From contig DAHUZD010000246.1 of the NCBI GenBank assembly GCA_027306745.1, forward strand, positions 1-5,345: a DNA stretch of 5,345 nt, written 5' to 3'. The number at the start of each line of letters is the position of its first letter. Within the stretch, counting starts at the first letter, position 1. The notes beneath the pieces are model-generated. The model did not search any database. It was given only the letters and a program-made list of their open reading frames with translations, and was not told where the DNA came from. This document shows, one piece after another, positions 1-5,345 of the stretch. Both the position numbers and the translations under genes were made by a program. The DNA is from Acidobacteriaceae bacterium. Its GTDB lineage: Bacteria > Acidobacteriota > Terriglobia > Terriglobales > Acidobacteriaceae.

Positions 1-469
1 CATCCTGTTCCACGGCGATCAGTCCGGGTACGCCGCCGCCTTCGGTGTAGACCTCGCGCACGCGATGGCCGGGGGCCTTGGGTGCGACCATGCTGACGTC
101 AATGTCCTTGGGCGGATCGATGGCACGGAAGCGAATGTTGAAGCCGTGCGCGAACATGAGCGTCTTGCCCTTGGTCATGTGCTGCGCGACGGACTCGGCA
201 TAAATTTTGGCCGCCGTTTGATCGGGCACCAGCATCATCACCACATCGGCCCATTGCGCGGCCTCTGCGGGCGTCTTGACAACCAAGCCCGCCTGCTGCG
301 CTCGGGCGATGGACTTGCTGGTTGCGGGCAGGCCAATGCAGACCTCCACACCAGAGTCCTTCAGGTTGAGCGCGTGGGCATGACCCTGCGATCCGTAGCC
401 GATGATGGCCACCTTCTTCTTGCGGATCAAGCCGAGGTCCGCGTCTGCGTCGTAGTACATCTTTGCCAT
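1..469 (-). CDS. ilvC: Ketol-acid reductoisomerase, N-terminal 156 residues (3' end outside window)
   Basis: IlvC converts 2-acetolactate or 2-aceto-2-hydroxybutyrate to the dihydroxy acid by Mg2+-dependent isomerisation and NAD(P)H reduction; it is cytoplasmic and is the second common step of valine and isoleucine synthesis. Translation from the ATG at 467-469 gives [15 protein letters not shown], the typical IlvC start. The Rossmann dinucleotide motif [17 protein letters not shown] lies at residues 24-40, the cofactor-selecting loop at about 46-53, and FAHGFNI at 106-112 holds the conserved His108. VAPKAPGH is at 128-135 and [11 protein letters not shown] at 143-153. The reading frame is open to the window edge; about half of a typical class I enzyme (roughly 330-340 residues) is visible, so the Mg2+-binding helical C-terminal domain is not seen. 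In the loop, Ser51 and Ser53 are kept but the arginine common after GL is proline (Pro48). It follows ilvN after a 93-nt gap, the largest in the block. An ATG at 484-486 is out of frame and not used. Identity is firm; cofactor preference is open. Confidence 0.97.
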   Translation of the reverse strand, partial: MAKMYYDADADLGLIRKKKVAIIGYGSQGHAHALNLKDSGVEVCIGLPATSKSIARAQQAGLVVKTPAEAAQWADVVMMLVPDQTAAKIYAESVAQHMTKGKTLMFAHGFNIRFRAIDPPKDIDVSMVAPKAPGHRVREVYTEGGGVPGLIAVEQD

Positions 470-476
470 TGTGTGC

Positions 477-484
477 TTCCTTCC
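477..484 (-). promoter_or_regulatory. Shine-Dalgarno site of ilvC
   Basis: On the minus strand GGAAGGAA lies 7 nt before the ATG at 467-469. This supports that ATG over the in-frame ATG at codon 4, and over the out-of-frame ATG at 484-486 that touches the site. The assignment rests on sequence match and spacing only. Confidence 0.7.
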
Positions 485-528
485 ATGGTGTTGAAAAATA
501 GAAAATCGTTTCTGAAACTCACTCTGCG

Positions 529-562
529 CCGCACAAAATTTTTCTGCGGTAGCAAGCCGCAA
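529..562 (-). promoter_or_regulatory. Possible alternative hairpins between ilvN and ilvC
   Basis: In the transcript, TGCGG (561-557) can pair with CCGCA (549-545) around a 7-nt loop, with one extra U-G wobble at 562/544. The same CCGCA can instead pair with a second TGCGG (533-529) around an 11-nt loop containing AAAAATTTT. The two 5-bp stems exclude each other. A ribosome finishing ilvN (stop at 565-563) would cover the first arm. This could affect ilvC expression or mRNA processing, but the stems are short and may be chance. Confidence 0.25.
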
Positions 563-1132
563 TCATCCGGCGGTCGCCTGCTTGGGCTTGCCGGCCAGAA
601 CAGACTGCGAGGACGGCGCTTCGCGCAATGCCTCCAGCACGCGGCTGGTGTGCTGGCCGCGGCGCATGGCCATGCGGCCGGTGCGGGCCATTTCCAGAAT
701 CTTGTAGTTGCTTTCGACCAGCACCTGTACTAATCCCTCAATTTTACTCGCCCCGCCAGTAATCTCCAGCATCAGCGACTCAGGAGCCAGGTCCACGATG
801 CGCGCGTGGAAGACCTTGGCCAGTTCGAAGAGATGCGCGCGCGTCTGCGGCCCGGCGGCCACCTTGACCATGGCCAGCTCACGCACGACGGCGGAGTGGC
901 GGCCCACGTCATCGACCTCCAATACGTTCTCCAGCTTATAAAGCGAAGCCATCATGCGGTGGGCGCGGTCGGGCGCGGCCTCGGCCACGATGGTCATGCG
1001 CGAGACGTCGGCACGTTCCGACTCACCCACCGTGAGCGAGGTGATGTTGATGTTCAAGCGTCGAAAGAGTGAGGCGACGCGCGTCAAAACTCCCGGCTTG
1101 TTTTCCACCAGCGCAACAAATGTGTGCAACAT
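563..1132 (-). CDS. ilvN: Acetohydroxyacid synthase small (regulatory) subunit
   Basis: This is the regulatory subunit that binds the IlvB catalytic subunit, raises its activity and, in the family, confers feedback inhibition by valine. It has 189 residues. An N-terminal ACT domain spans about residues 3-77 (LVENKPGVLTRVASLF, then NINITSLTVG and SRMTIV), followed by the small-subunit C-terminal domain at about 83-160 (ELAMVKV, ILEMARTGRMAMRRG). Asn11, Gly14 and Asn29 match, at the same numbering, residues of E. coli IlvH whose mutation gives valine resistance, so valine control is inferred. It is longer than E. coli IlvH (163 residues); the excess is a polar, Ala/Ser-rich tail after about residue 165. 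The ATG at 1130-1132 follows an AGGAG (1144-1148) by 11 nt, inside the 23-nt gap after ilvB. Stop is TGA at 563-565. The symbol ilvH would serve equally well. Confidence 0.96.
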   Translation of the reverse strand: MLHTFVALVENKPGVLTRVASLFRRLNINITSLTVGESERADVSRMTIVAEAAPDRAHRMMASLYKLENVLEVDDVGRHSAVVRELAMVKVAAGPQTRAHLFELAKVFHARIVDLAPESLMLEITGGASKIEGLVQVLVESNYKILEMARTGRMAMRRGQHTSRVLEALREAPSSQSVLAGKPKQATAG

Positions 1133-1155
1133 GGGTGTTGTCTCTCCTGTCTGGC

Positions 1156-2937
1156 CTAAGCGTCCGAGGCGGTTTCCACCAGCGGATTGTTCCGGGGCTT
1201 GCTTTGCGGACGGCGAATCATCTCATGCAGCGCGGCGCCAGCAGGCACCATGGGATAAACAGAATCCTCCTGCTCAACGCGGAAGTCGATAAGGAAGGCT
1301 CCCTCGTGCTGGCGTGCGGCCTCAATGGCGGCCACGGCCTCGCCACGTGTGCGTGCGGTGGCGCCTGCGATTCCGTGCGCGTCGGCCAGCTTCACAAAGT
1401 CTGGGCTGAGCAGCGGCGTGCACTCGTAGTTCTTGTCGTAGAAGCGCTCCTGCCACTGGCGCACCATGCCCAAGTAGCCGTTGTTGATGACGGCGATATT
1501 GATCTTGATTTTTTCCTGAGCAATGGTGGACAGCTCGGAGGCAGTCATCTGGAAGCCGCCATCGCCGGCGACGACCCAGACTTCCTTTTCCGGGCAGGCG
1601 ATTTTGGCTCCGATGGCCGCGGGCAGGGCAAAGCCCATGGTGCCCGCGCCGCCAGAGGTGATGAGCGTACGGGGATGGTCGTGCTTGTAATACTGAGCCT
1701 CCCACATCTGGTGCTGGCCCACGTCGGTGGCGATCACCGCGTTGCCGCCGGTGGCGTGCCACAGATCGTGCATCACGTGCGCGGCGTACAGGTGGCCATC
1801 GTCGGGCAGGTTTTGAATGTCGCGCACGGCGGCATCGCCCTTCATGGCGTCGATGGCCTCGCGCCACGCGCTGGTATCCATCGCAGGCAACTCCGGCAGC
1901 ATGGCGTCGAGCACATCCTTCAGGTCGCCGATCAACGCAACGTCAACAGCGACGTTCTTGTTAATCTCCGAGGGATCAATCTCGATGTGAATCTTTTTGG
2001 CGTGCGGCGCGTAGCTGGCCAGTGTGCCGGTGACGCGGTCGTCAAAGCGCATCCCGCAGGCGATCAAAAGATCGGACTGCTGAATGGCTTGGTTGACCCA
2101 GCTTTCGCCGTGCATGCCCATCATGCCGAGGTTCAGAGGATGCGAGGCAGGAAAGGCTCCCAAGCCCAGCAGCGTGCAGGCCACGGGAGTCTGCGTGCGC
2201 TCGGCCAATGCGCGCACCTGCGCGACGGCATTCGATTGCAAAATTCCGTGCCCGGCCAGGATCAACGGGCGCTTGGCCGTGCGCATCAATTCGATGGCCT
2301 CGCGGATGGATGCGGCGTCGGCGCGCAACATCGGATGCGGGCGATAGGCTTCTGGCGCGGCGGCGTTGAAGTCAAAGATGGCCGAGTTCTGCTGCGCGTC
2401 TTTGGTGATGTCCACCAGCACCGGGCCGGGCCGTCCCGACTTGGCGATCAAAAACGCCTCGCGGATTGTGGGCGCAATGTCTTCCGTGCGGCTCACCAGA
2501 TAGTTGTGCTTGGTGATGGGTAGCGTGATGCCGGTGATGTCCACCTCTTGAAACGCATCGGTGCCCAACACCTTGCTGCCCACCTGGCCGGTGATGCAGA
2601 CGATGGGAACCGAGTCCATCATGGCATTGGCGATGCCGGTCACCAGATTGGTGGCACCGGGGCCGGAGGTGGCGATGGCCACGCCGACGCGGCCCGAAGC
2701 GCGCGCGTACCCGTCGGCCATGTGGGCCGCGCCTTGTTCATGGCGCACCAGAATATGGCGGATGGGAAATTTGCGCAGCGCGTCATAAGCAGGCAGAATC
2801 GCGCCGCCGGGGTATCCAAAGACGTCGCGTACGCCCTCGCCGGCCAGCGAGGCCCACAGGGTCTCAGCGCCGGTCAGGCTGGTGGGATGCCGGTAAATCG
2901 CAGGGTCTGCTTGGTTGGCATTGCCGGAGTTTTTCAT
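1156..2937 (-). CDS. ilvB: Acetohydroxyacid synthase large (catalytic) subunit
   Basis: This ThDP-, Mg2+- and FAD-dependent enzyme condenses two pyruvates to 2-acetolactate, or pyruvate with 2-oxobutyrate to 2-aceto-2-hydroxybutyrate. It is the committed step for valine, leucine and isoleucine, in the cytoplasm. It has 593 residues, close to family length. The N-terminal ThDP (PYR) domain is about 20-190, with FGYPGGAILPAYDAL (40-54) and the cofactor-activating Glu67 in VRHEQGAAHMADGYARASG. The central FAD domain is about 205-340. RFDDRVTG (297-304) is a mark of biosynthetic rather than catabolic, FAD-free acetolactate synthases. The C-terminal PP domain carries the ThDP/Mg2+ motif GDGGF (458-462) through NNG (485-487), then MVRQWQ (491-496), whose Trp495 lies in the herbicide-site region in homologues. 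The ATG at 2935-2937 is preceded at 10 nt by GGAG (2948-2951), in the 15-nt gap after ilvD. Stop is TAG. ilvN follows directly, as expected for subunits of one complex. Confidence 0.98.
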   Translation of the reverse strand: MKNSGNANQADPAIYRHPTSLTGAETLWASLAGEGVRDVFGYPGGAILPAYDALRKFPIRHILVRHEQGAAHMADGYARASGRVGVAIATSGPGATNLVTGIANAMMDSVPIVCITGQVGSKVLGTDAFQEVDITGITLPITKHNYLVSRTEDIAPTIREAFLIAKSGRPGPVLVDITKDAQQNSAIFDFNAAAPEAYRPHPMLRADAASIREAIELMRTAKRPLILAGHGILQSNAVAQVRALAERTQTPVACTLLGLGAFPASHPLNLGMMGMHGESWVNQAIQQSDLLIACGMRFDDRVTGTLASYAPHAKKIHIEIDPSEINKNVAVDVALIGDLKDVLDAMLPELPAMDTSAWREAIDAMKGDAAVRDIQNLPDDGHLYAAHVMHDLWHATGGNAVIATDVGQHQMWEAQYYKHDHPRTLITSGGAGTMGFALPAAIGAKIACPEKEVWVVAGDGGFQMTASELSTIAQEKIKINIAVINNGYLGMVRQWQERFYDKNYECTPLLSPDFVKLADAHGIAGATARTRGEAVAAIEAARQHEGAFLIDFRVEQEDSVYPMVPAGAALHEMIRRPQSKPRNNPLVETASDA

Positions 2938-2952
2938 CGCAGTGGTTCTCCG

Positions 2953-4653
2953 TCAGGTGGTGATGGCGCCATGTGCCGCACTGGCCACACGGTCGGCATA
3001 TTTTTTGAAAACACCGCGTGTAAAACGCGGCGCAGGAGCTTGCCAGTTTTTCATGCGCGCGGCAATTTCGGCGTCACTTAACTCCACGCGCAGCTCGCGT
3101 TTGGGAATGTCGAAGACGATGATGTCGCCATCGCGCACGGCGGCGATCGGCCCGCCGAGTGCCGCTTCGGGGGCGACATGACCGGCCATCAGCCCGCGCG
3201 TTGCACCGGAGAAGCGTACATCGGTGAGCAGCGCCACAGTCTCGCTGAGTTCAGAAATTCCGGCAATGGCAGCGGTCACGGCCAGCATCTCGCGCATGCC
3301 GGGTCCGCCGCGCGGCCCTTCATAGCGAATCACCACGACATCATTCGGTTGGAGCTTGCCCGCCTGCAATGCGGCGAAGCAGGCTTCCTCTGTGTCGAAG
3401 ACGCGCGCCGGTCCGCGATGCTCCAAGCGCTTGTGTCCGGCCACCTTGATGACGCAACCCTCTGGCGCAAGGTTGCCCTTGAGAATCACCAGCCCGCCGG
3501 TGGGCTTGATCGCGTTGGCAGCGGTGCGGATCACATCCTGCCCCTTCTGCTCGACGGCGAGCGCAGCCTCTTCTGCCAGCGTGCGGCCCGAGACGTTGAG
3601 CGTGCTGCCGTCAATCAACTTGGCTTCCAACATGCGCTGGGCCAGCAAACGGCTGCCACCGGCGGCCTGATAATCCGTGGCCACGTAGCGACCGCCGGGT
3701 TTCATGTCGCAGAGCAGCGGCGTGCGTGTGCTGATGCGGTCGAAGTCGTCCACGGTCAACTCAATGCCCGCTTCGTGCGCAATGGCGATCAGATGCAGCA
3801 CGGCGTTGGTGGATCCGCCAGAGGCGGCCACGCTGGCAATCGCATTTTCCAGCGAGGCTCGCGTAAGAATCTGCGACGGGCGCAGATTCTTCTTCGCCAG
3901 TTCGATGACCATCGCGCCAGCGGCGCGCGCGGCTTGTGTCTTCTCTGGAGCCAGCGCAGGCACGCCAGAGAGATTCATCGGCGAGATGCCAAGAAACTCG
4001 CAGGCCATGGCCATGGTGTTGGCTGTGAATTGGCCGCCGCAGGCACCCGCGCCGGGGCAAGCGTGGGTTTCCACCGCTTCCAGTTGCGCGTCGTTGATCT
4101 TGCCCGCGGCATAGGAACCCTGCGCTTCGAAGACATCCTGCACGGTCAAATCCTTGCCGTCGAGATGGCCGGGCGCGATGGAGCCGCCGTACAGCATGAG
4201 GGAAGGAATGTCGAGCCGCGCCAGCGCCATTACGGTGCCGGGCATATTTTTGTCGCAGCCGGCAATGGTGACCAGGCCGTCAAACAAATTGCCGCGCGCA
4301 ACCAACTCCACTGAGTCGGCGATGACCTCGCGGCTGACGAGCGAGGCCTTCATGCCCTCGGTGCCCATGGTGATGCCGTCGGAGATGGTAATGGTGTTGA
4401 ACTCAAACGGCGTGCCGCCTGCGTCACGAACGCCTTGCTTGACGGCCTCGGCGAGAATGCGCAGGTGAAAGTTGCACGGGCCAATCTCCGTCCATGTGTT
4501 GGCGATGCCGATGATGGGCTTCGACAAATCCTCGCGTGTGTAGCCGACGGCGTGCAACATGGCGCGCGCAGCGGCGCGGGCCGGGCCTTCCGTCAGAGCA
4601 ATGCTGTTGCGCTTGGCTGCGCTGGCCCCATTCTTGTTGGCAGTGTCGCTCAT
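2953..4653 (-). CDS. ilvD: Dihydroxy-acid dehydratase, probable [2Fe-2S] type
   Basis: IlvD dehydrates 2,3-dihydroxy-isovalerate and 2,3-dihydroxy-3-methylvalerate to the 2-oxo acid precursors of valine/leucine and isoleucine, using an Fe-S cluster and Mg2+. It has 566 residues, full length for the IlvD/Edd family. Cluster cysteines are visible: Cys60 (GPCN), Cys133 (AGCDKNMPG) and Cys205 in CPGAGACGGQFTANTM (199-214). The GACGG and CDKNMPG forms match the [2Fe-2S] class (plant, mycobacterial) rather than the oxygen-labile [4Fe-4S] E. coli form. ENAIASVAASGGSTNAVLHL lies mid-protein. The likely catalytic Ser482 sits in RFSGATRG, followed by GHVAPEA. The motif reads TDVRFSG where many homologues have DGRFSG. 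The ATG (4651-4653) overlaps the leuD TGA as ATGA, with AGGAG (4662-4666) 8 nt upstream inside leuD, which points to translational coupling. Stop is TGA at 2953-2955. Sugar-acid dehydratases share the fold, but motifs and neighbours favour IlvD strongly. Confidence 0.97.
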   Translation of the reverse strand: MSDTANKNGASAAKRNSIALTEGPARAAARAMLHAVGYTREDLSKPIIGIANTWTEIGPCNFHLRILAEAVKQGVRDAGGTPFEFNTITISDGITMGTEGMKASLVSREVIADSVELVARGNLFDGLVTIAGCDKNMPGTVMALARLDIPSLMLYGGSIAPGHLDGKDLTVQDVFEAQGSYAAGKINDAQLEAVETHACPGAGACGGQFTANTMAMACEFLGISPMNLSGVPALAPEKTQAARAAGAMVIELAKKNLRPSQILTRASLENAIASVAASGGSTNAVLHLIAIAHEAGIELTVDDFDRISTRTPLLCDMKPGGRYVATDYQAAGGSRLLAQRMLEAKLIDGSTLNVSGRTLAEEAALAVEQKGQDVIRTAANAIKPTGGLVILKGNLAPEGCVIKVAGHKRLEHRGPARVFDTEEACFAALQAGKLQPNDVVVIRYEGPRGGPGMREMLAVTAAIAGISELSETVALLTDVRFSGATRGLMAGHVAPEAALGGPIAAVRDGDIIVFDIPKRELRVELSDAEIAARMKNWQAPAPRFTRGVFKKYADRVASAAHGAITT

Positions 4654-5285
4654 GCCTGTTTCTCCTGTGCTGCGGCGGCGCGCGGCGCAACCCAGAAGGC
4701 TGCGTCGTGCTTGCTTTCAAATGTGTCGAGCGCGGCGGCATGGCGCAGCGTCAGGCCAATGTCGTCCAAGCCTTCCAGCAGGCAGTAGCGACGAAAGGCA
4801 TCGACAGAAAATTTTGCCGAGAAGCCCTGATCGTCGCGCACCGTCTCGTCTTCGAGCGAAACGGTGAGCTTGTAGCCCGGCGTCTGCGCGCGCTGCATCA
4901 GCGTGGAGACCTGCTCCTCCGACAAGACGACCAGCAGAATGCCGTTCTTGCCCGCGTTTGAGAAGAAGATGTCCGCGAAGGCCGGTGCGATTACGCAGCG
5001 AATGCCAAAGTCTGACAGCGCCCAGGCGGCATGCTCGCGTGAGGAGCCGCAACCGAAGTTGCGCCCGGCCAGCAGAACCTGCGCCCCTTGATACTGCGGC
5101 TGGTTCAGAACAAACTCAGCGTCGGGCGTGCCATCGGCCTTTCTGCGCCAGTCAAAAAACAGAAAGTCGCCATATCCAGTGCGTTCGATGCGCTTCAAAA
5201 ACTGCTTGGGGATGATCTGATCCGTATCGACGTTGACGCGGTCGAGCGGAGCCGCCAGCGATGTGATGGTGCGAAATGGCTGCAT
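4650..5285 (-). CDS. leuD: 3-Isopropylmalate dehydratase small subunit
   Basis: LeuD pairs with LeuC to form isopropylmalate isomerase, which interconverts 2- and 3-isopropylmalate in leucine synthesis. It provides the swivelling aconitase-C-like domain, while LeuC holds the [4Fe-4S] cluster. It has 211 residues, slightly longer than the E. coli protein (201). Family motifs are clear: NVDTDQIIPKQFLK (18-31), GRNFGCGSSREHA (74-86) and FADIFFSNAGKNGIL in the middle. The residue after SSREHA is Ala87 where many homologues have Pro. The C-terminal tail after about residue 195 is Ala-rich and probably flexible. The ATG (5283-5285) follows the leuC TAA by 2 nt. The only nearby Shine-Dalgarno-like sequence is GGGGGG (5297-5302), 11 nt upstream within leuC, so translation probably relies on coupling to leuC. 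It is the long, LeuD1-type form rather than the short archaeal-like form. Confidence 0.97.
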   Translation of the reverse strand: MQPFRTITSLAAPLDRVNVDTDQIIPKQFLKRIERTGYGDFLFFDWRRKADGTPDAEFVLNQPQYQGAQVLLAGRNFGCGSSREHAAWALSDFGIRCVIAPAFADIFFSNAGKNGILLVVLSEEQVSTLMQRAQTPGYKLTVSLEDETVRDDQGFSAKFSVDAFRRYCLLEGLDDIGLTLRHAAALDTFESKHDAAFWVAPRAAAAQEKQA

Positions 5286-5287
5286 GG

Positions 5288-5345
5288 TTAGCGAGACCCC
5301 CCATTGCGGTATTCCCAGTTGCGGACATCGGTGAAGTGTCCGGTG
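5288..5345 (-). CDS. leuC: 3-Isopropylmalate dehydratase large subunit, last 18 residues only
   Basis: The right edge, read on the minus strand, encodes TGHFTDVRNWEYRNGGSR followed by TAA (5288-5290). The G-x-F-x-D-V/I-R pattern near the C-terminus is typical of LeuC (E. coli ends GHFADIRN), and the position 2 nt before leuD fits the usual leuCD pair. The large subunit carries the [4Fe-4S] cluster and most of the active site, none of which is in view. With so few residues the call depends on both motif and context. Its last codons contain the G-run that may act as the leuD ribosome binding site. Confidence 0.85.
   Translation of the reverse strand, partial: TGHFTDVRNWEYRNGGSR
5297..5302 (-). 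promoter_or_regulatory. Weak Shine-Dalgarno-like G-run for leuD
   Basis: Six consecutive G on the minus strand lie 11 nt before the leuD ATG, inside the leuC coding end (NGG codons). It is a poor match to AGGAGG and the spacing is long. With the 2-nt leuC-leuD gap, leuD translation probably depends on ribosomes finishing leuC. Confidence 0.35.

Larger units (their letters stand above)
470..562 (-). other. ilvN-ilvC intergenic region, AT-rich, no gene
   Basis: These 93 nt are the only sizeable non-coding stretch in the window. They are clearly richer in A and T than the flanking genes, with runs of A and T at about 493-506 and 535-543. In the sense of transcription the segment starts right after the ilvN TGA with a short GC hairpin, then an AAAAATTTT run, a second TGCGGC copy, an 11-nt odd palindrome (508-518), a T-rich stretch, and the ilvC ribosome binding site. 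I found no convincing paired -35/-10 hexamers, so a separate ilvC promoter is possible but not shown. The hairpin is not followed by a plain T run, so it does not look like an intrinsic terminator. ilvC is most simply read as part of the same transcript. Confidence 0.75.

Noticed and set aside
484..486. Alternative upstream ATG for ilvC
   Set aside because: It is out of frame with the conserved IlvC sequence and abuts the Shine-Dalgarno site used by the downstream ATG.
544..562. Intrinsic terminator after ilvN
   Set aside because: The stem is only 5 bp plus one wobble and is followed by GAAAAATTTT rather than a T run in the direction of transcription. A terminator here would also cut ilvC from its pathway partners.
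65..733. Plus-strand open frame spanning ilvC, the gap and the ilvN end
   Set aside because: It is antisense to two clear genes and the AT-rich gap, with low-complexity His/Gly-rich translation and no domain.
1069..2523. Long plus-strand open frame (484 codons) opposite ilvB
   Set aside because: It lies almost wholly antisense to the well-supported ilvB, and its translation is Gly/His/Arg/Val-rich with no recognisable motif. It is an expected shadow of GC-rich codon use.
4003..4018. Repeated GGCCATGGCCATGG palindrome-like stretch
   Set aside because: It lies inside ilvD and is explained by the codons for the Met-Ala-Met-Ala segment after the third cluster cysteine.
3178..4314. Long plus-strand open frame (378 codons) opposite ilvD
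   Set aside because: It is fully antisense to ilvD, has biased Ala/Gly/His/Arg composition and no family motif. It is a coding shadow.
1..5345. Hidden novel system, mobile element or defence cargo
   Set aside because: Coding coverage is nearly complete with intact housekeeping genes in one direction. No transposase, integrase, tRNA, direct-repeat boundary or composition break was seen.

Overview
The window is a compact, co-directional block of branched-chain amino acid biosynthesis genes, all on the minus strand. In transcription order (right to left) it reads leuC (3' end only), leuD, ilvD, ilvB, ilvN, ilvC (5' part only). The inferred products are the isopropylmalate isomerase subunits, dihydroxy-acid dehydratase, the large and small subunits of acetohydroxyacid synthase, and ketol-acid reductoisomerase. 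The proteins look full length and intact where complete. I see no RNA gene, mobile element, CRISPR array or transferred cargo.

Layout: the leuC end occupies 5288-5345 and leuD 4650-5285, 2 nt apart. leuD and ilvD (2953-4653) overlap by 4 nt at an ATGA junction. ilvD and ilvB (1156-2937) are 15 nt apart, and ilvB and ilvN (563-1132) 23 nt apart. ilvN and ilvC (1-469, truncated by the window edge) are separated by 93 nt. This last gap is the only real intergenic region. It is visibly AT-richer than the genes and holds short inverted repeats. The operon promoter would lie upstream of leuC, outside the window, as would the end of ilvC and any leuA or leuB.

How the genes work together: IlvB/IlvN condense pyruvate with pyruvate or 2-oxobutyrate. 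IlvC reduces and isomerises the acetohydroxy acid. IlvD dehydrates the diol to the 2-oxo acid precursors of valine and isoleucine. LeuC/LeuD isomerise isopropylmalate on the leucine branch that starts from 2-oxoisovalerate. IlvN keeps the residues known for valine binding in E. coli IlvH, so valine feedback is likely.

Organism: a bacterium with moderately high GC, Shine-Dalgarno (GGAG/AGGAG) translation signals, class I-type IlvC motifs, a [2Fe-2S]-type IlvD and fused leu-ilv gene order. The overall look of the proteins reminds me of Acidobacteriota (Terriglobia-like), but that is an impression that could not be tested here. This is an ordinary core-metabolism region. The points worth a second look are the structured ilvN-ilvC gap and a few residue substitutions at normally conserved motifs.
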